From contig JAGQTU010000014.1 in the NCBI GenBank assembly GCA_020438865.1, forward strand, positions 1 to 64,000: 64,000 bases of DNA. The letters run 5' to 3'. Shown here piece after piece: positions 50,262 through 58,734 of this stretch. Each line of letters begins with the position of its first letter. Position 1 is the stretch's first letter. This DNA comes from Mycobacterium sp. (GTDB lineage Bacteria > Actinomycetota > Actinomycetes > Mycobacteriales > Mycobacteriaceae). The notes beneath the pieces were generated by a model. The model did not search any database and was not told the DNA's origin. It worked only from the letters and a program-made list of their open reading frames with translations. Made by a program: the position numbers and the translations under genes.

Positions 50262-51443
50262 TCAGCGTCCGTAGCTGGGCATGCCGTGGCCGCGCTGGGC
50301 GATGACGTCGCGCAGCACCTCGTTGGTGCCGCCGCCGAACCGCATCAGCGGGGCGAACCGGTAGAGCTTCTCGAACCGGCCGCCGGCCCGGGCCTCCGGG
50401 TTACGATGCGCCAGCAGGCCTTCCGCCCCGAGCACGTCGATACCGAGGTCGGCGATGCGCTGACGCAGTTCGCTGCTGAACACCTTCTCGACGCTCACCT
50501 CCACGGTGGGGATCACCCCGTCGGCCAGCATCGAGGACGCCTCATGCCCCATCAGGCCCGCCACCTCGACGTCCGCCTCGGCCTGGGCCAGCCGGCGGCG
50601 GATGGCCGGGTTGTCCAGCGGCACACTGCCGTCCAGGCGCGGGGTGCGGGCCAGCACCTGCAACTCGTCCAGCGCCCGACGCAGGTCCCCGGCGTTGGTC
50701 AGCGCACCGCGCTCGAGGTCCAGCGCGCCGGTGATGTAGGACCAGCCGTGGTTCTCCTCGCCGATGAGGTTGGTGACCGGGACCCGGACATCATCGAAGA
50801 ACACCTCGTTGGTGCGGTAACCCGACCAGGCAATCAGCGGCCGTATCCGCACCCCCGGGCTGTCCACCGGGACAACGATCACCGAGATGCCCCGGTGTCG
50901 CGGTGCATCGGGATCGGTTCGCACACAGAGCCATTCGTGCGTGGAGCGTTGGGCGCCGCTGTTCCAGATCTTGGATCCGTTGATCACCCACTCGTCGCCA
51001 TCGCGGACCGCTCGGGTCCGCAGCGACGCCAGGTCGGTGCCGGCGTCGGGTTCGGAATAGCCCAGCGCACACGTCATCTCGCCGCGGGCGATGGCGGGTA
51101 GGAACTCCTGCTTGTTCTGCTCGGTGCCATGCCGCATGATCATCGGCGCGATCGATGTGACGGTCAGGTCGGGCCCCGGCACACCCCAGTACTCGAACTC
51201 CGACATCAACAGGTGCAGGTGCACCGCCCCGAGGCCGAGCCCGCCGTACTCCGCGGGCCAGTTCAGTCCGAACCAGCCCTTGGCGCCGAGTTTGCGCCGG
51301 AAGGCCGCGACCTCCCCGCCGGGGTGCTCCAGGTTGTGTTCGGCGACCTCGACGCGCAGCGCCTCGGTGACGTTCTCCCGGAGGAACTCGCGCACCTCGT
51401 CCAACCACGCCAGTTGGTCGGTATCGAGGTCGAAATCCACCAC
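50262..51443 (-). CDS. acyl-CoA dehydrogenase subunit (FadE)
   Basis: 393 residues. The N-terminal helical domain includes WFGLNWPAEYGGLGLGAVH, the middle domain LGYSEPDAGTDLASLRTRA and INGSKIWNSGAQ, and the C-terminus MRFGGGTNEVLRDVIA. It introduces a 2,3-double bond in a CoA ester and donates electrons to ETF. First gene of the operon. GTG at 51443 (or 51440) lies six bases past a TetR-like operator. It pairs with the next FadE. Confidence 0.87.
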   Translation of the reverse strand: MVDFDLDTDQLAWLDEVREFLRENVTEALRVEVAEHNLEHPGGEVAAFRRKLGAKGWFGLNWPAEYGGLGLGAVHLHLLMSEFEYWGVPGPDLTVTSIAPMIMRHGTEQNKQEFLPAIARGEMTCALGYSEPDAGTDLASLRTRAVRDGDEWVINGSKIWNSGAQRSTHEWLCVRTDPDAPRHRGISVIVVPVDSPGVRIRPLIAWSGYRTNEVFFDDVRVPVTNLIGEENHGWSYITGALDLERGALTNAGDLRRALDELQVLARTPRLDGSVPLDNPAIRRRLAQAEADVEVAGLMGHEASSMLADGVIPTVEVSVEKVFSSELRQRIADLGIDVLGAEGLLAHRNPEARAGGRFEKLYRFAPLMRFGGGTNEVLRDVIAQRGHGMPSYGR

Positions 51444-51448
51444 CGAAC

Positions 51449-51466
51449 ACTAACCGGACGGTCAGT
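51449..51466. promoter_or_regulatory. TetR-type operator upstream of the fadE-fadD operon
   Basis: ACTAACCG-GA-CGGTCAGT: 8-bp arms with one mismatch around 2 bp, immediately upstream of the first FadE start and within the 87-bp divergent gap to the AhpD-like gene. A bound repressor would block the operon start directly. Confidence 0.55.
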
Positions 51467-51530
51467 GCGTCAAACCGAAATCAATCGCGACCAGGTGTCA
51501 CATTTCTGCGCCCGGGGGCATCTAGAGGGC

Positions 51531-52130
51531 ATGACTGAATCAAATCCGTCGACAACACGACTCGAACCCCTGACCCCGACCAAGGCCTCCCCGATGATCC
51601 GGCTGATGTACCGCTGGGCCAAACGCCGCTTCGGCGAGGTCCCCGAACCGATGGCCATCTACGCCCACCACCCGGCACTGCTGATGGCCAATTCCGTGCA
51701 CGAAGGCCTGCTGCAGCGCGCGTCGAAGACACTGCCGATCAGCGTCCGCGAACTCGCGGTGTACTGGACCGCCCGCACCGTGGGCTGCTCCTGGTGCGTC
51801 GACTTCGGCTCGATGCTCATGCGACTCGAGGGCCTGGATCTCGACCGGCTCAAGCACATCGACTCCTATGCCACCTCCCCGCTCTACACCGACGACGAGC
51901 GGGCGGCCATCGCCTACGCCAACGGCATGAGCACCGATCCGCACACCGTCACCCAGGAACAGGTCGACGACTTGCGCCGGCGCTTCGGCGCCGACGGCCT
52001 CATCGAGCTGACCTATCAGATCGGGATCGAGAACATGCGGGCCCGGATGAACTCGGCACTGGGCATCACCGAGCAGGGCTTCGGCTCCGGCGAGTCCTGC
52101 CGGGTGCCCTGGGCGGCCGAGGCTAACTGA
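51531..52130 (+). CDS. AhpD/carboxymuconolactone decarboxylase-like protein
   Basis: 199 residues. The CMD fold segment ISVRELAVYWTARTVGCSWC contains the redox pair Cys86-x2-Cys89, as in AhpD-type alkylhydroperoxidases, and the C-terminal helices are standard. It could act in thiol-dependent peroxide reduction or as a lactonase. Divergent from the fadE operon with a shared promoter region. ATG at 51531; the purine-rich AGAGGG lies unusually close upstream. Confidence 0.78.
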   Translation: MTESNPSTTRLEPLTPTKASPMIRLMYRWAKRRFGEVPEPMAIYAHHPALLMANSVHEGLLQRASKTLPISVRELAVYWTARTVGCSWCVDFGSMLMRLEGLDLDRLKHIDSYATSPLYTDDERAAIAYANGMSTDPHTVTQEQVDDLRRRFGADGLIELTYQIGIENMRARMNSALGITEQGFGSGESCRVPWAAEAN

Positions 52131-52326
52131 CGCAACCGAAAGTAATCGGCTCCCACAACGCGAATCCGTGATCCTGGGCCACTCTGACCACTGATTCCTT
52201 TACCCATGAATTCATCGGGCCACAATTCCGAAGTTAGCGCGCGCATCTGCCACTGAAACCGTAGTCTCGTCTCGTTCAAGAGCGGCCGCCCCCGGCCGTC
52301 CATACGGCGTTCAAGCAGGAGATGCC

Positions 52327-54057
52327 ATGGCCAAAGGTGAGCTGCAAGTCGAGCCCGGGTCCAACACCGTCGAGAGCAAGGGGCTCAAGGGCGGCGCTCT
52401 GGGCTTGTTGTCCAGCGTTGTCGTCGGGATGGCCTCCACGGCGCCCGCCTACTCCCTCGCGGCGACCCTGGGCCTGATCGTCGCGAGCGGCGGTGCGCTG
52501 CTGGCCGGCGTCAAGGCGCCCGCCATCATCCTGCTTTCGTTCATCCCGATGTACATGATCGCGGTGGCGTATCAGGAGTTGAACAAGGCAGAACCGGACT
52601 GCGGCACCACCTTCACCTGGGCATCCCGCGCCTTCGGACCACTCGTCGGCTGGATGGGCGGCTGGGGAATCATCGCCGCCGACGTCATCGTCATGGCGAA
52701 CCTCGCCCAGATCGCCGGCTCCTACTCGTTCACCTTCGTGGGCGGCCTGGGCTGGACGTCGGTGGCCGACCTCGCCAGCAGCACGCTGTGGTCGACGGTC
52801 GCGGGGGTCATATGGATCATCGTGATGACCTACATCTGTTATCGCGGCATCGAGGTGTCGGCCCGCATCCAGTACGGGCTACTCGCCATCGAGCTCGTGG
52901 TGCTTGTGGTCTTCTCGATCATCGCGCTGTTCAAGGTCTACACCCGTACCGCCGAGAGCTACTCGCTCATGCCGTCGATCTCGTGGTTCTGGCCGGCCGG
53001 CCTGGACTTCAGCACCGTCATCGCCCCGGCCGTCCTGACCGCGATCTTCATCTACTGGGGCTGGGACACCGCGGTGGCCTGCAATGAGGAGTCCGACGAT
53101 CCCGGCACCACGCCGGGCCGGGCGGCCGTGATCTCGACGTTCCTGCTGTTGGCCACCTACGCACTGGTCAGTGTCGCGGCCATCGCGTTCGCGGGAACCG
53201 GCACCGAGGGGATCGGGTTGGGCAATGAGGAGAACGCGGCGGACGCATTCGCGGCGATCGGGCCGGACCTGTTCGGCGACAGCTTGCTGGGCAAGATCGG
53301 TCTGATGCTGCTCGCGGCGTCGATCCTGACCTCGGCCTCGGCATCCACCCAGACCACTATCCTTCCGACGGCCCGCACCACGCTGTCCATGGGTGTTTAC
53401 AAGGCGCTGCCCGAGTCGTTTGCCAAGATCCACCGCAACTACCTGACCCCGACCACCTCGACCATCATGATGGGGTTGGTCTCGATCCTGTTCTATGTGC
53501 TGTTCACGCTTGTCAGCCCGAATCTGCTGTCGGCGCTGATCGGCTCGGTCGGCCTGATGATCGCCTTCTACTACGGCCTGACCGGCTTCGCCTGCGTGTG
53601 GTTCTACCGCAAGGACCTGACCAAGAATGCGCGCGATTTCATGATGCGCGGCGTGGTTCCACTCGGAGGCGGGCTGATCCTGCTCGTCGTCTTCGCCTAC
53701 GGCCTGATCCAGTACGCCAAGCCGGACTGGCTCACCGACGACGACGGCAACAACGTCACAATCCTTGGTTTCGGCGCGGTGGCCGTCGTCGGAATAGGGG
53801 CATTGGCGCTCGGCCTGGTGATGATGGTCATCTGGTGGCTCATGTCGCCGGACTTCTTCCGGGGCCGCACGCTGTCCCGGCGATCCAGCGCCGATCTGGT
53901 GCTGGCGCCGCCGACCGCGGTCGACCCGATGTTCGGGCTGCCCGACTCCGGCGACATGCCGACTGTCATCGCGCCGGACCTGTCGAACCTGCCGCCGGGC
54001 GAGACGGCCGTCAACCCCGAGACGGGCGAGGAGTTCACCAAGGAGCACCAGCCCTAG
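52327..54057 (+). CDS. APC-superfamily amino acid/amine permease
   Basis: 576 residues with about 12-14 membrane helices. It starts with a cytoplasmic tail, then GALGLLSSVVVGMASTAPAY, the consensus amphipathic first helix of APC transporters, and ends with a hydrophilic tail of about 60 residues containing NPETGEEFTKEHQP. It is a secondary uptake system for an amino acid or amine. AGGAG at 52316-52320 precedes the ATG. Neighbouring aldehyde dehydrogenase, AsnC regulator and aminotransferase suggest a polyamine or diamine substrate. The preceding 195-bp gap (52131-52326) holds a possible promoter, with a TAGTCT hexamer 5' of the ribosome binding site. Confidence 0.87.
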   Translation: MAKGELQVEPGSNTVESKGLKGGALGLLSSVVVGMASTAPAYSLAATLGLIVASGGALLAGVKAPAIILLSFIPMYMIAVAYQELNKAEPDCGTTFTWASRAFGPLVGWMGGWGIIAADVIVMANLAQIAGSYSFTFVGGLGWTSVADLASSTLWSTVAGVIWIIVMTYICYRGIEVSARIQYGLLAIELVVLVVFSIIALFKVYTRTAESYSLMPSISWFWPAGLDFSTVIAPAVLTAIFIYWGWDTAVACNEESDDPGTTPGRAAVISTFLLLATYALVSVAAIAFAGTGTEGIGLGNEENAADAFAAIGPDLFGDSLLGKIGLMLLAASILTSASASTQTTILPTARTTLSMGVYKALPESFAKIHRNYLTPTTSTIMMGLVSILFYVLFTLVSPNLLSALIGSVGLMIAFYYGLTGFACVWFYRKDLTKNARDFMMRGVVPLGGGLILLVVFAYGLIQYAKPDWLTDDDGNNVTILGFGAVAVVGIGALALGLVMMVIWWLMSPDFFRGRTLSRRSSADLVLAPPTAVDPMFGLPDSGDMPTVIAPDLSNLPPGETAVNPETGEEFTKEHQP

Positions 54058-54072
54058 GGCCTCAAGCCCTGG

Positions 54073-54106
54073 ACGCCGAGCGTGAAGTTGTCCTCACGCT
54101 CGGCGT
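54073..54106. terminator. bidirectional hairpin terminator between permease and aldehyde dehydrogenase
   Basis: A perfect 13-bp stem (54073-54085 with 54094-54106) and 8-nt loop lies between convergent genes, 15 bp after the permease stop. A mycobacterial-type terminator with little U-tract. Confidence 0.7.
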
Positions 54107-54108
54107 TC

Positions 54109-54130
54109 AGCGTGATAGTGGCTTCACGCT
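54109..54130. repeat. second hairpin resembling the terminator stem
   Basis: AGCGTGA and TCACGCT form 7-bp arms around 8 nt, repeating the core of the preceding terminator (GAGCGTGA...TCACGCTC) two bases later. Its right arm touches the aldehyde dehydrogenase stop codon. Confidence 0.55.
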
Positions 54131-55632
54131 CAGCGCAGCTTGAAGATGGTTCGGTGCCAGCCCTTTTCGGCCGCACCGGTGATGTCGCTCATCACGTGCT
54201 TGATGGTGAGGTACTCCTCGAAGGAGTAGTCGCTCATATCCTTGCCGAAGCCGGACGCGCCGACCCCGCCGTGCGGCATCTCGCTGATGATCGGGATGTG
54301 GTCGTTGATCCACACGCAGCCGGCGTTGATCTCCCGCGAGGCGCGCTGCGCCCGGTAGACGTCACGGGTCCACGCCGAGGCGGCCAGCCCGTAGTCGGTG
54401 TCGTTGGCCTGGCGCAGCGCATCGTCGTCGCCGTCGTGCGGGCGCGCGACCAACACCGGGCCGAAGATCTCGTCCCGGTAGACCTCGGAGTCCTCCGTGA
54501 CGTCGGCGATCAGGGTCGGCTGGAAGAACGACCCGGGCAGGTCCGGAACCTTGCCGCCGGCCACGATGCGACCGCCCTGCTTGGGTGCGTCGGCCACCAT
54601 GGTGGCGACCCGGTCGCGGTGCATCACCGAGATCAGCGGCCCCATGTCGGTGTCGGGATCCTGCGGGTCGCCGACGACGACCTTGCCCATCAGATCGGCC
54701 ACCCCGGCGACGAAGTCGTCGTAGAGGTTGCGCGCGACGATGGCCCGGGTCGCGGCGGTGCAGTCCTGGCCGGAGTTGATCAGCGAGCCGGCCACCGCGC
54801 CGTGCACGGCGGCGTCGAGGTCGGCATCGTCGAACACCACGAACGGTGCCTTGCCGCCGAGTTCGAGTTGGGTGCGGTGGCCGTGGACCGCCGCGGCCGC
54901 CATCACCCGCCGGCCCACCGCGGTGGAGCCGGTGAAGGTGACGACGTCGACGTCCGGGTGGCCGGCCAGGGCGGTGCCGACGTCGATACCGGAGCCGGTG
55001 ACGACGTTGAACACCCCGTCGGGCAGGCCGGCCTCGGTGGCCAGCCGGGCCAACGTGAGGGTGGTCAGCGGGGTCAGCTCGGCGGGCTTGATCACCACCG
55101 AACAGCCGGCGGCCAGCGCGGGGATCACCTTCCACACCGCCATCTGCAGCGGGTAGTTCCACGGCGTGATGGTGGCGACCACGCCGACCGCCTCCCGCCG
55201 GATCGACGAGGTGTGATCGCCGGAGTACTCCGCGGAGGCCTTGCCTTCCAGGTGGCGGGCCGCCCCGGCGAAGAAGGCGATGTTGTCGATGCTGCCGGGC
55301 ACGTCGAACTCGGTGGCCAGCCGCACCGGCTTGCCGGTCTGGGAGACCTCCTCGGCGATCAGCTGATCGGCGTTGGCCTCGACGAGTTCGGCCAGTTTGG
55401 CCAGTACCGCCGACCGTGCCGCGGGGGTGGCGGTCTTCCAGCCGGGCAGCGCGGCACGGGCGGAGGCCACCGCGGCGTCCACATCGGCCGCCGTCGCCAG
55501 CGCGAGTTCGGCCACGGTGTTTCCGTTGGCCGGATTGACCACCTGGTAGGGCGTGCCGCCGGTCGTCACCGGGGCACCATCGATCCAGCTACTGGGCACA
55601 ATTCTGGTCTGATCGGAGGTGAGTGCAGTCAC
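54130..55632 (-). CDS. aldehyde dehydrogenase, probably 4-aminobutyraldehyde type
   Basis: 500 residues. Glu257 (QLELGG) and nucleophile Cys291 (GQDCTAATRAIVA) have canonical spacing; ITPWNYPLQMA and FTGSTAVGR bind NAD. The GQDCTA motif and overall length are typical of gamma-aminobutyraldehyde dehydrogenases. It would oxidise the aldehyde made by the aminotransferase at 56267. GTG at 55632 is used because it lies 6 nt after a TACCGT hexamer (leaderless). Divergent from the AsnC regulator. Confidence 0.88.
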   Translation of the reverse strand: MTALTSDQTRIVPSSWIDGAPVTTGGTPYQVVNPANGNTVAELALATAADVDAAVASARAALPGWKTATPAARSAVLAKLAELVEANADQLIAEEVSQTGKPVRLATEFDVPGSIDNIAFFAGAARHLEGKASAEYSGDHTSSIRREAVGVVATITPWNYPLQMAVWKVIPALAAGCSVVIKPAELTPLTTLTLARLATEAGLPDGVFNVVTGSGIDVGTALAGHPDVDVVTFTGSTAVGRRVMAAAAVHGHRTQLELGGKAPFVVFDDADLDAAVHGAVAGSLINSGQDCTAATRAIVARNLYDDFVAGVADLMGKVVVGDPQDPDTDMGPLISVMHRDRVATMVADAPKQGGRIVAGGKVPDLPGSFFQPTLIADVTEDSEVYRDEIFGPVLVARPHDGDDDALRQANDTDYGLAASAWTRDVYRAQRASREINAGCVWINDHIPIISEMPHGGVGASGFGKDMSDYSFEEYLTIKHVMSDITGAAEKGWHRTIFKLR

Positions 55633-55638
55633 ACGGTC

Positions 55639-55644
55639 ACGGTA
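55639..55644 (-). promoter_or_regulatory. -10 element TACCGT of the aldehyde dehydrogenase gene
   Basis: Minus-strand TANNNT hexamer ending 6 nt before the GTG at 55632, without a ribosome binding site; probable leaderless transcript. Confidence 0.45.
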
Positions 55645-55714
55645 GCCGACGACAACCCGCCCTGCTACGCATTCCTGCAGTTTGGACGGGCGTTGACGAC
55701 CAATCTCATCGATC

Positions 55715-55733
55715 CCGTTGCCTAAAACAACGG
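55715..55733. promoter_or_regulatory. palindrome CCGTTG-N7-CAACGG in the AsnC/ALDH divergent promoter
   Basis: Perfect 6-bp arms around the AT-rich spacer CCTAAAA, 16 bp upstream of the AsnC start. Form and AT centre suit an Lrp/AsnC binding site, so autoregulation and control of the divergent dehydrogenase are plausible. Confidence 0.5.
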
Positions 55734-55748
55734 ATTCCGTGCACAATC

Positions 55749-56270
55749 ATGGGCATGCGCGACTCGGGAGTGCCGGCCAGCCGGTTCCCCGTCCGCGCTG
55801 TCGGGTCCAGTGCGGGCGCACCGTTCCAACTCGACGAGATGTCCAAGGCCATCATCGAAAAGCTTCAGCAGGATGGTCGGCGATCTTACGCCGGGATCGG
55901 GAAGGCCGTCGGCCTGTCCGAGGCGGCGGTGCGCCAGCGGGTGCAACGACTCGTCGACTCCGGCGTGATGCAGATCGTCGCGGTGACCGATCCGATGCAG
56001 CTCGGATTCGCCCGCCAGGCGATGATCGGCATCCGCTGCACCGGCGACACCACCAAGGTCGCCGAGAAGCTGGCGCAGATCGACGCCGTGGACTACGTCG
56101 TGCTCACCGCGGGCACCTTCGACGCCATCGTCGAAGTCGTGTGTGAGGACGACGCCGAGCTGCTGGAACTGCTCAACACCGAGATCCGCGCGGTACCCGG
56201 CGTCACGGCAACGGAGACGCTGGTCTACCTGAAACTCGTTAAACAACAATACAATTGGGGAACCCGATGA
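55749..56270 (+). CDS. Lrp/AsnC-family regulator of the amine-catabolic genes
   Basis: 173 residues. A short extra N-terminus (about 1-25) precedes the helix-turn-helix (IIEKLQQDGRRSYAGIGKAV, LSEAAVRQRVQRLVDSGV) and the RAM effector domain (about 80-165). The gene overlaps the aminotransferase start (ATGA), is divergent from the aldehyde dehydrogenase, and has a palindrome in its promoter. Effector is probably the amine or its amino acid product. ATG at 55749 or 55755. Confidence 0.87.
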   Translation: MGMRDSGVPASRFPVRAVGSSAGAPFQLDEMSKAIIEKLQQDGRRSYAGIGKAVGLSEAAVRQRVQRLVDSGVMQIVAVTDPMQLGFARQAMIGIRCTGDTTKVAEKLAQIDAVDYVVLTAGTFDAIVEVVCEDDAELLELLNTEIRAVPGVTATETLVYLKLVKQQYNWGTR

Positions 56271-57673
56271 CAACGACCGCCAGCCAGAACCTGACCGCCG
56301 AACTCGGCGCAAAGGCAGACCGGCACCTGTGGGGTCACTTCGCCCGGCACGGGGAGGGCAACACTCCGCCGATCATCACCCGCGGCGACGGCGTCTACAT
56401 CTACGACAGCAACGGCAAGCGCTACATCGACGGCCTGTCCGGCCTGTTCGTGGTGCAGGTGGGCCACGGCCGCGAGGAGATCGCCGACGCGATCAAGAAG
56501 CAGGCCCAGACCCTGGAGTTCTTCCCGCTGTGGTCCTATGCCACCCCGCCCGCCATCGAACTGGCCGAGCGGCTGGCCGGCTACGCACCCGGCGACCTGA
56601 ACCGGGTCTTCTTCACCACCGGCGGCGGCGACGCCGTCGAGTCGGCGTGGAAGCTGGCCAAGCAGTACTACAAGCTGACCGGCAAACCCGGCAAGTACAA
56701 GGTGATCTCCCGCAGCATCGCCTATCACGGCACCCCGCACGGCGCGCTGGCCATCACCGGCCTGCCGACCTTCAAGCAACCGTTCGAGCCGATCACCCCC
56801 GGCGGCTTCCGGGTGCCGAACACCAACTTCTACCGCGCGCCCGAGGGCCACGACACCGACATCAAGGAGTTCGGTCAGTGGGCGGCCAACCGGATCGCCG
56901 AGGCCATCGAGATGGAGGGCCCGGACTCCGTCGCCGCGGTGTTCCTCGAGCCGGTGCAGAACGCCGGCGGCTGCTTCCCGCCGCCGCCCGGATACTTCGA
57001 GCGGGTCCGCGAGATCTGCGACGAGTACGACGTGCTGCTGGTGTCCGACGAGACGATCTGTGCGTTCGGCCGGATCGGATCGATGTTCGCCTGCAACGAC
57101 TTCAACTACGTGCCCGACATCATCACCTGCGCCAAGGGCCTGACGTCCGGCTACGCGCCGCTCGGTGCGATGATCGCCTCCGACCGGCTGTTCGAGCCGT
57201 TCAACAACACCGACCACATCTTCGCGCACGGCTACACCTGGGGCGGGCATCCGGTCTCGGCCGCCGCCGCGCTGGCCAACCTCGACGTCTTCGAGCGCGA
57301 GAAGCTCAACGACCACGTCAAGACCACCGCGCCGGCGTTCCGGGCCACCCTGGAGAAGCTGCTCGACCTGCCGATCGTCGGTGACGTCCGCGGCGAGGGC
57401 TTCTTCTACGGCATCGAGCTCGTCAAGGACAAGGCCACCAAGGAGATCCTCGACGACGAGCTCTCCGAGTGGCTGCTGCGCAGCTTCCTGTCCACCGAGT
57501 TGTTCGAGGCCGGGCTGTACTGCCGGGCCGACGACCGCGGCGACTCGGTGGTGCAGCTGGCCCCGCCGCTGATCAGCGACCAGGCCCTGTTCGACGAGAT
57601 CGAGCAGATTCTGCGCGGAATCTTCACACAGGCCTGGGACCACCTGCAGACTCGTGGGAATGCCTGGAAGTAA
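56267..57673 (+). CDS. class III aminotransferase, putrescine/diamine:pyruvate type
   Basis: 468 residues of the fold type I PLP family. Lys290 in ITCAKGLTSG forms the Schiff base and Asp261 in VSDETICAFGR binds the pyridine nitrogen. YIDGLSGLFVVQVGHGR and ISRSIAYHGTPHGALAITG match SpuC/omega-aminotransferases. It would transaminate a diamine such as putrescine, passing the aldehyde to the dehydrogenase at 54130. ATG at 56267 overlaps the AsnC stop. Similar to Rv3329 by sequence and by position near dacB1. It is not a Lat orthologue by context. Confidence 0.87.
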   Translation: MTTTASQNLTAELGAKADRHLWGHFARHGEGNTPPIITRGDGVYIYDSNGKRYIDGLSGLFVVQVGHGREEIADAIKKQAQTLEFFPLWSYATPPAIELAERLAGYAPGDLNRVFFTTGGGDAVESAWKLAKQYYKLTGKPGKYKVISRSIAYHGTPHGALAITGLPTFKQPFEPITPGGFRVPNTNFYRAPEGHDTDIKEFGQWAANRIAEAIEMEGPDSVAAVFLEPVQNAGGCFPPPPGYFERVREICDEYDVLLVSDETICAFGRIGSMFACNDFNYVPDIITCAKGLTSGYAPLGAMIASDRLFEPFNNTDHIFAHGYTWGGHPVSAAAALANLDVFEREKLNDHVKTTAPAFRATLEKLLDLPIVGDVRGEGFFYGIELVKDKATKEILDDELSEWLLRSFLSTELFEAGLYCRADDRGDSVVQLAPPLISDQALFDEIEQILRGIFTQAWDHLQTRGNAWK

Positions 57674-58658
57674 GCCATCCGTCGACCCGGTCCGGTGGCA
57701 GCCGCCACCGATCGAGCCGCTGCCCGAGTTCGGACCGGTGGAACTGACCGTCGTCCCACTGCCGGGTGACCAGCCCGAGGACATCGTCGTCGACGCCGAC
57801 GGCGCGCTGTGGACCGGTCTGGTCGACGGCCGCATCGTGCGGATCGACCCGGACACCGCCGCGACGACGGTGGTCGGCCACGCCCGGGGTCGCCCGCTGG
57901 GCATGACAGTGGCCGCCGACGGCCGGCTGCTGATCTGCCTCAGCCCCGGCGGGCTGGTGGCGATGGACCGCGGCACCGGCGAGATCGACGTGCTCGTCGA
58001 TTCGGTGGGTGGGCGGCGCCTGCAGTTCTGCTCGAACGTCGTCGAATTGCCGGACGGCACAATCTATTTCACCGAGTCGACGGCGAAGTGGACCTACCAG
58101 CATTTCAAGGGCGGGGTGCTGGAGGCGCGCGGCGACGGCGGGTTGTTCCGCCGCGACCCGGACGGCACCGTCACCCCGGTGCTCGACCACCTCTACTTCG
58201 CCAACGGGCTCACCCCGACCGCCGACGGGTCGGCCCTGGTGTTCGCCGAGACGCAGGCCCGCCGGCTGTCCAAGTACTGGCTCACCGGGCCGAAGGCCGG
58301 AACCGTCACACCGCTGGCGGTGAACATGTCCGGCATGCCGGACAACCTCTCGACCGGGACCGACGGCCGGATCTGGTGCGCGATGGTCTCGCCGGCCAAC
58401 GCCGCCGCGGACTGGCTGGCGCCGCGCTCGCCGCTGCTGCGCAAGCTGCTGTGGCTGCTGCCCGAGCGGCTGCAGCCGCAGATCGAACCCGTCGTGTGGG
58501 CGGTGGCCTTCGACCCCGACACCGGCGCCGCGGTGGCCGGCGTGCGGATGACCCGCCCGGACTTCGGAATGGTGACCGGCCTGGTCGAGACCGGCGGGCG
58601 GCTCTGGCTGGCCACCATCGGGTTCCCGGCCGTCGCGCACTGCCCGCTGCCACGTTAA
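57660..58658 (+). CDS. SMP-30/strictosidine-synthase-like beta-propeller protein
   Basis: 332 residues. Repeated propeller blades are visible ([70 protein letters not shown]). Family members are lactonases or strictosidine-synthase-like enzymes that need a divalent metal. The gene overlaps the aminotransferase 3' end by 14 bp, so it is co-transcribed. ATG at 57660 or GTG at 57654. No signal peptide is seen. Its role in amine breakdown is unclear. Confidence 0.78.
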   Translation: MPGSKPSVDPVRWQPPPIEPLPEFGPVELTVVPLPGDQPEDIVVDADGALWTGLVDGRIVRIDPDTAATTVVGHARGRPLGMTVAADGRLLICLSPGGLVAMDRGTGEIDVLVDSVGGRRLQFCSNVVELPDGTIYFTESTAKWTYQHFKGGVLEARGDGGLFRRDPDGTVTPVLDHLYFANGLTPTADGSALVFAETQARRLSKYWLTGPKAGTVTPLAVNMSGMPDNLSTGTDGRIWCAMVSPANAAADWLAPRSPLLRKLLWLLPERLQPQIEPVVWAVAFDPDTGAAVAGVRMTRPDFGMVTGLVETGGRLWLATIGFPAVAHCPLPR

Positions 58659-58720
58659 CAATTGCATCAATAACCACACCAGTAACAGCGCGGCTCCCCG
58701 GTTTCGCCCCGCCGATCCCC

Positions 58721-58726
58721 TATTCT
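58721..58726 (+). promoter_or_regulatory. -10 element TATTCT of dacB1
   Basis: TANNNT hexamer ending 8 nt before the ATG at 58735 with no ribosome binding site; probable leaderless transcript. Confidence 0.55.
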
Positions 58727-58734
58727 GCGATTCG

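Noticed and set aside
56267-57673. relocated lat (lysine 6-aminotransferase)
   Set aside because: Motifs and neighbours fit diamine/omega-aminotransferases with an aminobutyraldehyde-type dehydrogenase, not Lat.
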